A stretch of 64,000 bases of DNA from positions 1 to 64,000 of the forward strand of contig NZ_NFJK01000008.1 in assembly GCF_002159845.1 (NCBI RefSeq), in the 5' to 3' direction. This document shows, in pieces, positions 15,014 through 25,409 of the stretch (its first letter is position 1; the number at the start of each line of letters is the position of its first letter). The DNA is from Anaeromassilibacillus sp. An250 (lineage in GTDB: Bacteria; Bacillota; Clostridia; Oscillospirales; Acutalibacteraceae). The notes beneath the pieces were generated by a model, which saw only the letters and a program-made list of their open reading frames with translations, was not told the DNA's origin and did not search any database. A program made the position numbers and the translations under genes.

Positions 15014-16936
15014 ATGGATATCAACAGGATTGACGCATATTTGCAGGGGGCGTCCCTGGACGGCTATCAGGAATTTGGCGCGCATTTTAGCCATGAATAC
15101 GACCAGGATGGCGCACGGTTTACGGTCTATGCGCCGAATGCCTCGCGGGTCATGTTGATCGGGTCGTTTAACGGGTGGACAGGCTACGATATGGAGCGGT
15201 TGCCCTCCGGCGTTTGGACGATCTTTGTGCAGGGCATCCAGGAGATGGACATGTATAAATACCGGATCTTTACTGCTTCAGGGGAAGCCTATGACCGGGC
15301 GGACCCGTTTGCCTTTTACAGCGAGCTGCGGCCAAACACAGCCTCCTATGTCTACAACCTGAACGATTTTCCCTGGACGGATGGAAATTGGATGCGCACC
15401 CGCAACAAGAATTATAACCGGCCGCTGAGTATCTACGAAGCACATGCGGGTTCCTGGAAGATTAAGGACCGGCCGGAGGACGAACGCTTCTATCAGTACG
15501 ATGAGCTGGCGGAATTGCTGATCCCCTATGTAAAAGAGATGGGATACACCCACATCGAATTGTTGCCTTTGACGGAGCATCCGTTTGACGGTTCCTGGGG
15601 ATACCAGGTGACCGGCTATTTCAGCGCGACAAGCCGGTATGGGAACCCGAAACAGCTGATGCATTTTGTGAACCGCTGCCACGAGCAGGGGATTGGCGTG
15701 ATTATGGATTTTGTCCCGACCCATTTTGTCTCCGATTTTTATGCGCTGCACCAATTTGACGGCGGATTTGTCTATGAGAGCGAGTATGAGGATCAGCGCT
15801 ACAGCGAGTGGGGAACGGTGCTGTTTGACTTCTCAAAGCCACATGTCATCAGTTTTTTGCGGTCGGCGGTGGATTTTTGGCTGACGTATTATCATTTTGA
15901 CGGGGTGCGATATGACGCTGTTGCAAATTTGATTTACCGCAACGGCAATACCAATGACGCAGTAAACGAAAGCGGCATTTGGTTCTTGAAGACGTGCAAT
16001 TATGCCATTCAAAAGCGCCATCCAAATGTTATGCTCATTGCAGAGGACTCTTCGAATTATTTGAAGGTGACGGCGCCGGTAGAATATGGCGGCTTGGGCT
16101 TTGACTACAAATGGGATCTCGGCTGGATGAACGATACACTCGATTATCTATCGGTACCCCCCGCACAGCGCCCGGGCGTGCATACAAAAATCAGCTTCTC
16201 TATGAGCTATTTTTACAACGACATCTATCTATTGCCGTTCTCCCACGATGAAGTGGTGCATGGGAAAAAGACCATCATCGATAAAATTGCAGGAAATTAC
16301 GAGGAGAAATTCCATCAGCTCCGCACCCTCTATCTCTATATGTTTACCCATCCGGGGAAAAAGCTCAATTTTATGGGCAATGAGCTGGCGGAGTTTAAAG
16401 AATGGGATGAGAAGAAGGAACTCGGCTGGAATCTTCTGACCTATCCCGCGCACGACGCATTTTGGAACTATTTCCGGGTGTTGCAGCATCTCTATTTGGA
16501 GGAGAGCGCCCTCTATCAGGAGGATTACAATGCACAGAGTTTCCAGTGGCTGGATGTCAACGATGCGAGCCGGTGCGTGTTTGCCTATAAACGTAGCGAC
16601 CTGGCGAAAGAAGAACTGTACATTGCCATCAATTTTTCGAACCGCATGCACATGCATTACCCGCTGATGGTCGATCATTATGGCGTCTATGCGGAGATGC
16701 TGAATACCGATGCACTGCCGTTTGGCGGGAAGGGCAAGACGAATGAAGGCGAACTTCGCGCCCAGATGCGGGGCGGCAAATACTGCTTGGACATCACGTT
16801 GGCACCGTTTGCTTCCTGCATCTTCAAACGGATTGCAACCACCGTGCCGCCGACCCGTGCAGCGAGGCCAGGTGAGCGGCCCGCCAAGAAAGTCCCCAAG
16901 AAAAGTCCTGCAGAGGAATTGGAGAAAACGGAATAG
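15014..16936 (+). CDS. glgB: 1,4-alpha-glucan branching enzyme
   Basis: 640 residues from ATG 15014, which has AGAGGAGAAGAG upstream; an earlier in-frame start at 14969 lies within the leader stem-loop. An N-terminal CBM48/immunoglobulin-like domain (about 20-110, FTVYAPNASRVMLIGSFNGW) precedes a GH13 barrel. Catalytic residues are Asp301 (VRYDAV), Glu344 (IAEDS) and Asp412 (SHDEVVHG, the branching-enzyme motif). It transfers glucan segments to make alpha-1,6 branches in glycogen. The last 30 residues are Pro/Lys/Arg-rich and probably disordered, which is unusual. No glycogen synthase, glgC or phosphorylase lies nearby, so it is an isolated gene with its own terminator. Confidence 0.95.
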   Translation: MDINRIDAYLQGASLDGYQEFGAHFSHEYDQDGARFTVYAPNASRVMLIGSFNGWTGYDMERLPSGVWTIFVQGIQEMDMYKYRIFTASGEAYDRADPFAFYSELRPNTASYVYNLNDFPWTDGNWMRTRNKNYNRPLSIYEAHAGSWKIKDRPEDERFYQYDELAELLIPYVKEMGYTHIELLPLTEHPFDGSWGYQVTGYFSATSRYGNPKQLMHFVNRCHEQGIGVIMDFVPTHFVSDFYALHQFDGGFVYESEYEDQRYSEWGTVLFDFSKPHVISFLRSAVDFWLTYYHFDGVRYDAVANLIYRNGNTNDAVNESGIWFLKTCNYAIQKRHPNVMLIAEDSSNYLKVTAPVEYGGLGFDYKWDLGWMNDTLDYLSVPPAQRPGVHTKISFSMSYFYNDIYLLPFSHDEVVHGKKTIIDKIAGNYEEKFHQLRTLYLYMFTHPGKKLNFMGNELAEFKEWDEKKELGWNLLTYPAHDAFWNYFRVLQHLYLEESALYQEDYNAQSFQWLDVNDASRCVFAYKRSDLAKEELYIAINFSNRMHMHYPLMVDHYGVYAEMLNTDALPFGGKGKTNEGELRAQMRGGKYCLDITLAPFASCIFKRIATTVPPTRAARPGERPAKKVPKKSPAEELEKTE

Positions 16937-16942
16937 AACGCA

Positions 16943-16972
16943 AAAAAGGAGCGGTACAACCGCTCCTTTTTT
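16943..16972 (+). terminator. Intrinsic terminator after glgB
   Basis: Stem AAAAAAGGAGCGG/CCGCTCCTTTTTT with a 5-base loop, starting 6 bases after the glgB stop. The A-rich arm means it can also serve the opposing asnA gene. Confidence 0.9.
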
Positions 16973-16996
16973 ATAAGGTTCTTTTTTGATTGGCTT

Positions 16997-18010
16997 TTAA
17001 AGAAGATGGATTCCATAACCTTCACAGGCATTGCGCATGCTGTCCGGCCAGACAGAAGCCTGGACCTCGCCGATGTGTGCCTTCTCCAGCAACGCCATGC
17101 AAATGCGGGATTGCCCAATACCGCCGCCCATGGTGAGCGGCAAGCGGCCCTCCAACAGCATGCTGTGGAACGGCAGCTGTGCGCGTTCTTCGCAGCCTGC
17201 CGCAGCAAGCTGTTTGCGCAGCGCCTCCGCATCGACGCGGATTCCCATGGAGGAGAGTTCCAGCGCACGGTTCAGGATGGGATACCAGATGATGATGTCC
17301 CCGTTCAGGGACCAATCATCGTAGTCCGGGGCGCGGCCGTCGTGCGGCTTTCCGGATTTCAGTGCGCCGCCGATCTGGGAGATAAAGACCGCGCCGTATT
17401 CCTTGGCGGCGGCGTCCTCACGCTGCTTCGGCGTCAGGTCCGGATAACGGTCTTCCAGTTCCTGGCTGGAGACAAAAGTGATTTCCTCAGGAATATAGGA
17501 ATCGAGAACCGGGAACCGCTCCGTCAGGACCGCTTGAGTTTTATGCAGGACCCCCATAATGGCATGGACAGCGCTTTGAAGCGTCTCCATGGTGCGCTCT
17601 TCCGCAGTGATGACGCGCTCCCAGTCCCATTGGTCCACATAGACGGAGTGGAGATTGTCGAGCTCTTCATCCCGGCGGATGGCATTCATATCCGTATAGA
17701 GGCCGGTATCGGCGCGGAACCCGTAGCGGGCGAGCGCCATGCGCTTCCATTTGGCAAGGGAATGGACAATTTGAACGTCGGCATGGATGTCTGCCACATC
17801 GAATTGCACTGGCCGCTCCACTCCGTTGAGGTCGTCGTTGAGGCCGGTCTCCGGCTGTACGAACAAGGGGGCGGATACACGTGTGAGGGAGAGGGCGGAG
17901 GCTAGCTCGCGCTCGAAGGTATCCTTCGCGAGCTTGATTGCGATTTCGGTCTCTATAATATCGAGCTTCGATGTGTAATCTTTCGGTAAAATCAGGTTGC
18001 TCAAAGCCAT
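16997..18010 (-). CDS. asnA: Aspartate-ammonia ligase
   Basis: 337 residues, the usual AsnA length. The start at 18010 was chosen for [12 protein letters not shown] and a GAAAGGATGA site; upstream codons to 18082 do not resemble the family. Conserved features include [52 protein letters not shown] and a C-terminal [11 protein letters not shown] class II synthetase motif. It makes asparagine from aspartate, ammonia and ATP in the cytosol. Monocistronic and convergent with glgB. Confidence 0.95.
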   Translation of the reverse strand: MALSNLILPKDYTSKLDIIETEIAIKLAKDTFERELASALSLTRVSAPLFVQPETGLNDDLNGVERPVQFDVADIHADVQIVHSLAKWKRMALARYGFRADTGLYTDMNAIRRDEELDNLHSVYVDQWDWERVITAEERTMETLQSAVHAIMGVLHKTQAVLTERFPVLDSYIPEEITFVSSQELEDRYPDLTPKQREDAAAKEYGAVFISQIGGALKSGKPHDGRAPDYDDWSLNGDIIIWYPILNRALELSSMGIRVDAEALRKQLAAAGCEERAQLPFHSMLLEGRLPLTMGGGIGQSRICMALLEKAHIGEVQASVWPDSMRNACEGYGIHLL

Positions 18011-18125
18011 GCTTGGTTCATCCTTTCTCAAATGACAGCGCGGAAGTTGGAATAAAGAGAGATACCGCAGCTGAACGTGCAAAATTTACGCCTTATTATA
18101 AACCAAAATGGGATTTTTTGCAATC

Positions 18126-18308
18126 CTAAAGGGAAGAAGTTTCATTTTCAGGTTCTAATAATAAGTTCATATAGGACACATAGGGCTTTGTATACGGTGT
18201 GGCCGGAATACTGCCGGACATGGCGTTTTGCAGCGGTTCGGGGAGGGACATGAAAAAGCGTTGTACTTCTCGGTTTTCCTTCAAAAAATCATACAAGGCG
18301 TCTTCCAA
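18126..18308 (-). CDS. Small hypothetical protein (60 aa)
   Basis: Sixty residues starting at TTG 18308, with a perfect AGGAGG eight bases upstream; that site is the main reason to believe it. The N-terminal part (DALYDFLKENREVQRFFMSLPEPLQNAM) forms helices and resembles short acidic clostridial proteins of unknown role with a 'LPE-LQ' core. The C-terminal part is Tyr/Pro-rich. It shares the strand of asnA and lies about 115 bases upstream of it. I do not recognise a function. Confidence 0.5.
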   Translation of the reverse strand: MEDALYDFLKENREVQRFFMSLPEPLQNAMSGSIPATPYTKPYVSYMNLLLEPENETSSL

Positions 18309-18518
18309 AAGTAAAGCCTCCTTTCTGAAAGGGATTCAGGGCAAAGCATGGGCGTCTTTTATCTTTTACAAAATCGTTATACACATGCAGAAAATGCTTC
18401 ACAATGCGGTTTGTAGCGGTAGTTTCGGCAATTTGAACGAAGCTGGGCGGAAGAAATACAGAAAGTGGCGAATTTGTAACAAGAATGATTTTTTTCTTCG
18501 AAATCGCAATAGAATCCC

Positions 18519-18547
18519 TTGCATATTCGGATTGATTGTGATATATT
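18519..18547 (+). promoter_or_regulatory. Promoter of the butyrate-synthesis operon
   Basis: TTGCAT (18519-18524), a 17-base spacer and TATATT (18542-18547), about 87 bases before the thl start. The rest of the 325-base gap from 18309 holds no other recognised feature. Confidence 0.7.
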
Positions 18548-18633
18548 TAACATGCAATGATTCATTAGAAGATTGACCCGTGAAACATTTGGTTGGAGCG
18601 GGTTAGTGAATTATGAAATGGAGGAACAAAATC

Positions 18634-19821
18634 ATGTCTAAGAAAATCGTGTTAGCAGGTGCTGTACGTACTGCAATCGGCAAGATGGGCGGCGCTTTGG
18701 CAAACGTTCCGGCTGCCACGCTTGGCTCCATCGTGATCAAAGAAGCTCTCAAGAGAGCAAATGTTGCGCCTGACCAGGTGGATGAAGTTCTGATGGGTTG
18801 CGTTCTGCAGGCTGCCCAGGGCCAGAACGTTGCGCGCCAGGCTGCTGTTAATGCAGGTATCCCGATCGAAGTTCCGGCTTTGACGCTGAACAACGTCTGC
18901 GGTTCCGGTCTGAAATGCGTGAACATGGCTGCTGCGATGATCGAGGCTGGCGAAGCGGATATCGTGGTCGCTGGTGGTATGGAGAACATGTCCTCCGCTC
19001 CGTATGCGCTGACCAAAGCTCGCTTTGGCTATCGCATGAACAATGCTACCATGATCGATACTATGGTCAACGATGCACTTTGGGATGCATTCAACGGCTA
19101 CCACATGGGCATCACCGCTGAGAATGTTGCTGAGAAGTATGGCCTGACCCGTGAGATGCAGGACGAGTTCGCTGCTTGCAGCCAGCAGAAGTGCGAAAAG
19201 GCACAGGCAGAAGGCCGTTTTGATGATGAGATTGTTCCCGTTCCGGTAAAGATGAAGAAGGAGACTGTTATGTTCGCAAAGGACGAGGGCCCGCGTGCCG
19301 GCGTTACCGCTGAGAGCATCGCAAAGCTCCGTCCGGCATTCAAGCCCGATGGCGGCACGGTCACCGCTGCAAATGCTTCCGGTATCAACGACGGCGCAGC
19401 TGCAATCGTTGTTATGAGCGAAGAGAAGGCCAAAGAGCTGGGCGTTACCCCGATGGCTGAGTGGGTCACGGGCGCTTCCGCAGGCGTTGAGCCGTCCATC
19501 ATGGGCATTGGCCCGGTTGCTGCTACCAAGAAGGCAATGGCTAGAGCGAACCTCACGGTTGAGGATATGGACCTGATCGAGGCAAACGAAGCGTTTGCGG
19601 CGCAGTCCCTGGCGGTTGCGAAGGACCTCAACTTTGATATGTCCAAGGTCAACGTCAACGGCGGTGCAATTGCTCTGGGCCATCCGGTCGGCGCTTCCGG
19701 CTGCCGTATCCTGGTTACCCTGCTGCATGAGATGAAGAAGAGAGGTTCCAACTACGGCCTCGCGACGCTGTGCGTCGGCGGCGGCATGGGCGTTGCCTCC
19801 ATCGTAAAGAACTACAAATAA
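18634..19821 (+). CDS. thl: Acetyl-CoA C-acetyltransferase (thiolase)
   Basis: 395 residues from ATG 18634 (GGAGG ten bases upstream; the in-frame ATG at 18613 has no site). Biosynthetic thiolase motifs are complete: nucleophile Cys89 in NNVCGSG, His350 in [10 protein letters not shown] and Cys380 in LCVGGGMG. It condenses two acetyl-CoA to acetoacetyl-CoA, the first step toward butyrate. It opens a tight operon with crt, hbd, bcd, etfB and etfA. Codons are strongly biased (CGT, GGC, AAG, ATC), as expected of a highly expressed pathway. Confidence 0.95.
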   Translation: MSKKIVLAGAVRTAIGKMGGALANVPAATLGSIVIKEALKRANVAPDQVDEVLMGCVLQAAQGQNVARQAAVNAGIPIEVPALTLNNVCGSGLKCVNMAAAMIEAGEADIVVAGGMENMSSAPYALTKARFGYRMNNATMIDTMVNDALWDAFNGYHMGITAENVAEKYGLTREMQDEFAACSQQKCEKAQAEGRFDDEIVPVPVKMKKETVMFAKDEGPRAGVTAESIAKLRPAFKPDGGTVTAANASGINDGAAAIVVMSEEKAKELGVTPMAEWVTGASAGVEPSIMGIGPVAATKKAMARANLTVEDMDLIEANEAFAAQSLAVAKDLNFDMSKVNVNGGAIALGHPVGASGCRILVTLLHEMKKRGSNYGLATLCVGGGMGVASIVKNYK

Positions 19822-19841
19822 GAGCAGGGAGCGTTTAAACG

Positions 19842-20618
19842 ATGAGCTATATTAAATATGAGCAGAACGGCTTCGTCGGCGTGCTGACGATCGACCGTGA
19901 AAAAGCTTTGAACGCGTTGAATTCCGAGGTTTTGGCGGATCTCGACGCAGCATTGGATGCAATTGATCTGGATTCCACCCGTTGCCTGATCATCACAGGC
20001 GCAGGCCAGAAGTCCTTCGTTGCCGGCGCGGACATCGGCGAGATGAGCACGCTGACAAAGGCGGAAGGCGAGGCCTTCGGCAAGAAGGGCAACGATGTAT
20101 TCCGCAAGATCGAGACGCTGCCGATCCCGGTGATCGCAGCGGTCAACGGATTCGCCCTCGGCGGCGGCTGCGAGCTCTCCCTGAGCTGCGACATCCGTCT
20201 TGCCGCGGAGAACGCCGTATTCGGCCAGCCGGAGACCGGCTTGGGTATTACCCCCGGCTTCGGTGGCACGCAGCGTCTTGCCCGTACAATCAATGTGGGC
20301 AAGGCAAAGGAAATGATCTATGCCGGCACGAAGGTCAAGGCGCCGGAGGCGCTCAGCCTGGGCCTGGTTTCTGCCGTGTATCCGGCAGAGGAGCTCATGC
20401 CCGCTGCGATGAAGCTGGCAGAGCGGATTTCCGCCAATGCACCGATCGCGGTGCGCGCTTGCAAGAAGGCCATCAACGACGGCCTGCAGGTCAACATGGA
20501 TGAAGCGATTGTCATCGAGGAGAAGCTCTTCGGCAGCTGCTTCGAGACGGAAGACCAGAAAAACGGCATGACGGCTTTTGTTGAGAAGCGGAAGCCCGAA
20601 CCCTTTGTCAATAAATAA
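19842..20618 (+). CDS. crt: 3-hydroxybutyryl-CoA dehydratase (crotonase)
   Basis: 258 residues of the enoyl-CoA hydratase family. The oxyanion-hole segment FVAGADIGEM (near residue 65) and the catalytic glutamates in GGGCELSLSCD and FGQPETGLG are present. It removes water from 3-hydroxybutyryl-CoA to give crotonyl-CoA. It starts 20 bases after thl. GC-rich codon use resembles its neighbours. Family membership is certain; the C4 substrate follows from the operon. Confidence 0.93.
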   Translation: MSYIKYEQNGFVGVLTIDREKALNALNSEVLADLDAALDAIDLDSTRCLIITGAGQKSFVAGADIGEMSTLTKAEGEAFGKKGNDVFRKIETLPIPVIAAVNGFALGGGCELSLSCDIRLAAENAVFGQPETGLGITPGFGGTQRLARTINVGKAKEMIYAGTKVKAPEALSLGLVSAVYPAEELMPAAMKLAERISANAPIAVRACKKAINDGLQVNMDEAIVIEEKLFGSCFETEDQKNGMTAFVEKRKPEPFVNK

Positions 20619-20708
20619 GTTTTATTCATAATCCGCACCGGTATTGCGTTCGAAAGAGGGCGATACCGGTGCGGGCCAACATAAAGATTACTATAGGAGG
20701 TTTCTATT

Positions 20709-21548
20709 ATGAAAATTGGTGTTATCGGCGCAGGAACCATGGGCTCCGGCATCGCACAGGCATTTGCTCAGACAGAAGGTTATGAAGTAAAGCTCTGCGA
20801 CGTGAAGGCAGAGTGGGCAGAAAACGGTAAGGCAAAGATCGCAAAGGGACTCAACAAGAGAGTTGCGAAGGGCAAGATGGAGCAGGCCGCTGCGGATGCA
20901 ATCCTGGCGAAGATCACCACTGGTACGAATGAAATCGTTGCAGATTGCGACCTCGTTGTAGAGGCTGCGCTGGAAAAGATGGAGCTGAAGAAGGAAATCT
21001 TCAAGCAGTTGGAAGGCATCTGCAAGAAGGATTGCATCTTTGCAACCAACACTTCCTCCCTCTCCATTACAGAAATCTCCAATGGCCTTGACAGAGCAGT
21101 TGTCGGCATGCACTTCTTCAATCCGGCTCCGGTTATGAAGCTGGTGGAAGTGATCGCAGGCGAGACCACTAGCCCGGAGACCGTTCAGAAGGTGATCGAG
21201 GTTTCCGAGTCCATCGGCAAGACCCCGGTTCAGGTCAACGAGGCAGCTGGCTTTGTTGTAAACCGCATCCTGATCCCGATGATCAACGAGGCAGTTGGCA
21301 TCTATGCAGACGGTGTTGCTTCTGTTGAGGGCATCGACACCGCGATGAAGCTCGGTGCAAACCATCCGATGGGCCCGCTCGCTTTGGGCGATCTGATCGG
21401 CCTGGACGTTTGCTTGGCGATCATGGAAGTTCTGCAGGCTGAGACGGGCGATCCGAAGTACCGTCCGCATCCGCTGCTCAGAAAGATGGTCCGCGCTGGC
21501 AAGCTCGGCCAGAAGACTGGCAAGGGATTCTACGATTACACCAAATAA
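20709..21548 (+). CDS. hbd: 3-hydroxybutyryl-CoA dehydrogenase
   Basis: 279 residues. The N-terminal Rossmann motif is [13 protein letters not shown] (4-16), followed by the dehydrogenase signature with [15 protein letters not shown] (the His of the catalytic pair) and a C-terminal helical domain ([32 protein letters not shown]). It reduces acetoacetyl-CoA to (S)-3-hydroxybutyryl-CoA with NAD(P)H. A TAGGAGG site lies before the start. In this operon it stands third, after crt, instead of last as in the classical Clostridium bcs cluster. Confidence 0.95.
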   Translation: MKIGVIGAGTMGSGIAQAFAQTEGYEVKLCDVKAEWAENGKAKIAKGLNKRVAKGKMEQAAADAILAKITTGTNEIVADCDLVVEAALEKMELKKEIFKQLEGICKKDCIFATNTSSLSITEISNGLDRAVVGMHFFNPAPVMKLVEVIAGETTSPETVQKVIEVSESIGKTPVQVNEAAGFVVNRILIPMINEAVGIYADGVASVEGIDTAMKLGANHPMGPLALGDLIGLDVCLAIMEVLQAETGDPKYRPHPLLRKMVRAGKLGQKTGKGFYDYTK

Positions 21549-21587
21549 GAAACGATTTGGCGTAAATTTTGATTTGGAGGAACAGGT

Positions 21588-22727
21588 ATGGATTTCGTAC
21601 TGAGCAAAGAACAGGAAATGGCCCGCACGCTCTTTAAAGAGTTTGCGGAGAATGAAGTAAAACCTCTTGCACAGGAAGTCGACGAGACGGAGCACTTCCC
21701 GAGAGAGACCGTTGAAAAGATGCAGAAGCTCGGTTTCATGGGAATTCCGCAGCCGAAGGAGTACGGCGGCCAGGGCTGTGACACGCTCACCTATGTGCTG
21801 TGCGTGGAAGAGCTCTCCAAGGTCTGCGCGACCACGGGCGTTATTGTTTCCGCGCATACTTCCCTGGGCACGGACCCGATTAAGAAGTTCGGTACCCCGG
21901 AGCAGAAAGAAAAGTATCTGCGTCCGCTGGCTTCCGGAAAGATGCTGGGTGCGTTTGGCCTGACCGAGCCCGGCGCAGGCACGGATGCTTCTGGCCAGCA
22001 GACCAAGGCTGTTTTGGAGGGCGATCATTATGTCCTCAACGGCAGCAAGATTTTCATCACGAACGGCGGCGAGGCGGATGTCTACATCATCTTCGCGATG
22101 ACCGATAAGAGCAAGGGTACGAAGGGCATCTCCGCGTTCATCGTAGAGAAGGACTTCCCGGGCTTCCGCATCGGCACCAAGGAGAAGAAGATGGGTATCC
22201 GCGGTTCTTCCACCACAGAGCTGATCTTCGAGAACTGCATCGTTCCGAAGGAGAACCTCTTGGGACAGGAAGGCAAGGGCTTCAGCATCGCTATGGCGAC
22301 GTTGGACGGCGGCAGAATCGGCATCGCAGCACAGGCTTTGGGCATTGCTGAGGGCGCGCTGGAGGAGACCATCGCTTATGTAAAGGAAAGAAAGCAGTTT
22401 GGCCGTCCGATCGCGAAGTTCCAGAATACGCAGTTCCAGATCGCAGATATGGCGACGAAGGTAGAGGCTGCCCGTTATCTGGTGTACCGTGCGGCAATTG
22501 CAAAGGATACCAAGAAGCGTTTCTCCGTCGAGGCGGCAATGGCGAAGTTGTACGCTGCTGAAGTTGCGATGGAAGTAACCACCAAGGCGGTACAGCTCTT
22601 TGGCGGCTATGGTTACACGAGAGAGTACCCGGTTGAGCGCATGATGCGCGATGCAAAGATCACGGAAATTTACGAAGGCACCAGCGAAGTACAGCGCATG
22701 GTTATCTCCTCGAATGTAATTAAATAG
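21588..22727 (+). CDS. bcd: Butyryl-CoA dehydrogenase
   Basis: 379 residues, short-chain acyl-CoA dehydrogenase length. Features are the FAD-binding [13 protein letters not shown] loop, GNDGGE-like TNGGEADVY, an RKQFGRPI segment and the C-terminal [10 protein letters not shown] whose Glu is the catalytic base. It reduces crotonyl-CoA to butyryl-CoA. With EtfAB encoded next to it, it should form the bifurcating complex that couples this step to ferredoxin reduction by NADH, as known in clostridia. A GGAGG site lies upstream. Confidence 0.95.
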   Translation: MDFVLSKEQEMARTLFKEFAENEVKPLAQEVDETEHFPRETVEKMQKLGFMGIPQPKEYGGQGCDTLTYVLCVEELSKVCATTGVIVSAHTSLGTDPIKKFGTPEQKEKYLRPLASGKMLGAFGLTEPGAGTDASGQQTKAVLEGDHYVLNGSKIFITNGGEADVYIIFAMTDKSKGTKGISAFIVEKDFPGFRIGTKEKKMGIRGSSTTELIFENCIVPKENLLGQEGKGFSIAMATLDGGRIGIAAQALGIAEGALEETIAYVKERKQFGRPIAKFQNTQFQIADMATKVEAARYLVYRAAIAKDTKKRFSVEAAMAKLYAAEVAMEVTTKAVQLFGGYGYTREYPVERMMRDAKITEIYEGTSEVQRMVISSNVIK

Positions 22728-22756
22728 TCGATAAAGGCCAAAAGGAGTGAAAATCT

Positions 22757-23539
22757 TTGAATATCGTAGTTTGCATTAAGCAAGTTCCGAATACCAATGA
22801 AGTAAAGCTGGATCCGGTGACCGGTACCCTGATTCGTGAAGGCGTGCCGAGCATCATCAATCCGGACGATAAAGCAGGTCTCGAAGCGGCTCTCCGCTTG
22901 AAGGACTCCATGGGCGCGCATGTGACGGTCCTCTCCATGGGCCCGCCGCAGGCGGACGCAGCGCTGCGCGAAGCGCTGGCAATGGGCGCAGACGAAGCCA
23001 TCTTGGTTTCCGACAGAGCGTTTGGCGGCGCAGATACGTGGGCAACCTCCACGACGATTGCTGCTGCTATTAAGAACCTGGATTATGACCTCATCATCAC
23101 CGGCCGTCAGGCGATCGACGGTGATACGGCGCAGGTTGGCCCGCAGATTTCCGAGCATCTCGGCATTCCGAACATCAGCTATGCGGAAGAGATCAAGGTC
23201 GAGGGCGATTCTGTGATTGTAAAGCGTCAGTATGAGGATCGTTATCATATCGTCAAGGCAAAGATGCCCTGCCTGATCACCGCATTGACCGAGCTGAATA
23301 AGCCCCGCTATATGACGCCCGGCGGCATCTTTGATGCTTACAGAGAAAAAGAAGTTAAGGTTTGGGGCCTGAAGGATATTACCGTTGACCAGGCAAATAT
23401 CGGCCTGAAGGGCTCACCCACCAGAGTGTTCCAGACGTTCACGAAGAGCTTGAAGGCAGCTGGCACAGTTGTCCAGCTCGATCCGGAAGAGTCCGCCAAC
23501 TACATGATCGAGAAGCTCAAGGAAAAGTTCATTATTTAA
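22757..23539 (+). CDS. etfB: Electron transfer flavoprotein, beta subunit
   Basis: 260 residues. The start is TTG at 22757, supported by AAAGGAGTG and by the family N terminus MNIVVCIKQVPNT. The conserved ITGRQAIDGDTAQVGPQ and the C-terminal ETF beta loop are present. Length and context fit the bifurcating class, in which EtfB binds NADH and the bifurcating FAD. It lies 29 bases after bcd and just before etfA. Confidence 0.94.
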   Translation: MNIVVCIKQVPNTNEVKLDPVTGTLIREGVPSIINPDDKAGLEAALRLKDSMGAHVTVLSMGPPQADAALREALAMGADEAILVSDRAFGGADTWATSTTIAAAIKNLDYDLIITGRQAIDGDTAQVGPQISEHLGIPNISYAEEIKVEGDSVIVKRQYEDRYHIVKAKMPCLITALTELNKPRYMTPGGIFDAYREKEVKVWGLKDITVDQANIGLKGSPTRVFQTFTKSLKAAGTVVQLDPEESANYMIEKLKEKFII

Positions 23540-23588
23540 TTTGTAGTTTGTGATGACAACTGAGAATATTGAAAGTGGTGAGCAAAAA

Positions 23589-24605
23589 ATGAATTTACAG
23601 GATTATCAGGGCGTATTTGTATTCGTCCAGCAGGTGGATCATAAAATCACTGGCGTTTCTTATGAGTTGCTCGGCAAAGGCAAGGAGCTCGCTGCGGATC
23701 TGGGAACAGAAGTGACCGCAGTTTTGCTCGGTTATCAGGTAGAGGACCTCTGCCCGAAGCTTGCCCGCTATGGCGCGGACAAGATCATCCTGGTCGACAA
23801 CGAGGCTTTGGAGCCGTATACCACGGAGCCGTATGCACACGCGATGTACAGCGTGATTGAGAAGTACAAGCCCGCAGTCGTCCTCTATGGCGCAACGGCA
23901 ATCGGCCGCGACCTGGCGCCGCGCGTGTCTGCTCGCGTGCATACCGGCCTGACCGCCGACTGCACGAAGCTGGAGATCGATCCGGATACGAAGAATCTGA
24001 AGATGACCCGTCCGGCATTCGGCGGCAACATCATGGCGACCATCCTCTGCCCGGAGCATCGTCCGCAGATGGCGACGGTTCGTCCTGGCGTTATGCAGAA
24101 GATTAAGCCGATCGACGGCGCAGAAGCTCCGGTTGAGAAGTACGATCCTGGATTTGAGAAGAACAACAAGTATGTAGAAGTGCTTGACGTTGTAAAGAAG
24201 GTCAGCGACAAGATCGACATCCAGGATGCCAAGATTCTGGTTTCCGGCGGCCGTGGCATGGGCTGCCCGGAGAACTTCAAGCTCCTGCGTGATCTGGCGG
24301 ACGTCCTCGGCGGCGAGGTGAGCGCGTCCAGAGCGTGTGTCGATGCAGGCTGGGCTGAGAAAGATGTACAGGTTGGCCAGACCGGTAAGACCGTTCGCCC
24401 GAACCTCTACATTGCCTGCGGCATCTCCGGCGCTATCCAGCACTTGGCCGGCATGGAGGATTCCGACGTGATCATTGCGATCAATAAGGATGAGAACGCG
24501 CCGATCTTCGAAGTAGCGGATTACGGCATTGTTGGCGACGTGACCAAGATTCTGCCGCTCTTCACAGAGAAGCTCAAGGAAGAACTGGCTCTGCGCAACG
24601 CGTAA
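23589..24605 (+). CDS. etfA: Electron transfer flavoprotein, alpha subunit
   Basis: 338 residues from ATG 23589 ([15 protein letters not shown]); an open frame upstream to 23550 is not family-like. The C-terminal FAD domain carries [25 protein letters not shown]-like [41 protein letters not shown] and [20 protein letters not shown], all diagnostic. It passes electrons to Bcd. Last gene of the butyrate operon, followed by a strong terminator. No butyrate kinase or butyryl-CoA:acetate transferase gene is in the window. Confidence 0.95.
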   Translation: MNLQDYQGVFVFVQQVDHKITGVSYELLGKGKELAADLGTEVTAVLLGYQVEDLCPKLARYGADKIILVDNEALEPYTTEPYAHAMYSVIEKYKPAVVLYGATAIGRDLAPRVSARVHTGLTADCTKLEIDPDTKNLKMTRPAFGGNIMATILCPEHRPQMATVRPGVMQKIKPIDGAEAPVEKYDPGFEKNNKYVEVLDVVKKVSDKIDIQDAKILVSGGRGMGCPENFKLLRDLADVLGGEVSASRACVDAGWAEKDVQVGQTGKTVRPNLYIACGISGAIQHLAGMEDSDVIIAINKDENAPIFEVADYGIVGDVTKILPLFTEKLKEELALRNA

Positions 24606-24628
24606 GGGTTTCTTTCTGGATAAAATTG

Positions 24629-24656
24629 GCCCCTGGGAAATCCCAGGGGCTTTTTT
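24629..24656 (+). terminator. Intrinsic terminator of the butyrate operon
   Basis: A perfect 10-bp stem GCCCCTGGGA/TCCCAGGGGC with a 2-base gap, then six T, 23 bases after the etfA stop. Confidence 0.95.
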
Positions 24657-24701
24657 GTTGGGTTATGTCATTTCAGGATTAAAGTGGGGGGAACGATACA
24701 G

Positions 24702-25409
24702 ATGAAACAATTGGAACAGGCCGTCCGTTTTTTGGAAAAGGACCCGCTCCTTCACATCGATATGCTGGAATGCATCCGGCGTGGGAATGCAGAGTGCCTT
24801 TATGTGTCAGAGACGGGGGTTCTCTTGCGCGATCAACCGTCCGGGACGTGTCAATTGAGTGTGGAAACAGAAGGCGCCCTTCGGGAATGTCTGCCGCTTC
24901 TACAGGGGACAGATCTGTTGGTTTGCCATCAGGATTTTTATCGAGAGTTCCTATCGACGGCTTTGAACCTTTCCTTCGGGGAACGGTGTTACCAAGCCGC
25001 TTATTTAAAATCGGAAGCGCCGCATCCCAACCGCGAAGCAGGGTGGGACATTCATTCTTTGGATGAATCGGCCCTTCCGTTTGTGCATCAGCACTATAAG
25101 ATGGTGACGGACGAGGACTACCTGCTCCAACGCCTGCATTCCGGAGAAATGTATGGCATCTTTGTGGAAGGAAAGCCGGCGGGGTTTATCGGCATGCACG
25201 CAGAGGGATCGCTCGGCATGTTGGAGATTTTGCCGGAGTACCAGCGGAGAGGGTTAGCCTTCGTACTGGAATCGTACGCCATTTATCGGATCAAGGAGAA
25301 GGGATGGACCCCTTACGGGCAGGTCATTGTGGGCAATCTCGCCTCTATGCATTTGCAACAAAAGATTGGGATGACCTTCTCTGAAAAGACCTGCTACTGG
25401 TTGAGTTGA
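24702..25409 (+). CDS. GNAT-family N-acetyltransferase
   Basis: 235 residues from ATG 24702 (GGGGGGAA upstream; the GTG at 24684 is too close to that site). The C-terminal half has the GNAT acetyl-CoA motif LEILPEYQRRGLAFVLESYA (about 178-197), followed by a conserved VGNLASMHLQQKIGM segment. The N-terminal half (about 1-110) is a degenerate copy, giving a two-lobe layout. Substrate unknown. The 3' end overlaps the opposing histidine-kinase gene by 16 bases. Confidence 0.82.
   Translation: MKQLEQAVRFLEKDPLLHIDMLECIRRGNAECLYVSETGVLLRDQPSGTCQLSVETEGALRECLPLLQGTDLLVCHQDFYREFLSTALNLSFGERCYQAAYLKSEAPHPNREAGWDIHSLDESALPFVHQHYKMVTDEDYLLQRLHSGEMYGIFVEGKPAGFIGMHAEGSLGMLEILPEYQRRGLAFVLESYAIYRIKEKGWTPYGQVIVGNLASMHLQQKIGMTFSEKTCYWLS

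Noticed and set aside
20691-22028. Open frame of 445 codons antisense to hbd and bcd (also 18652-19728 antisense to thl)
   Set aside because: Shadow of highly biased coding sequence; no start signal and low-complexity composition.
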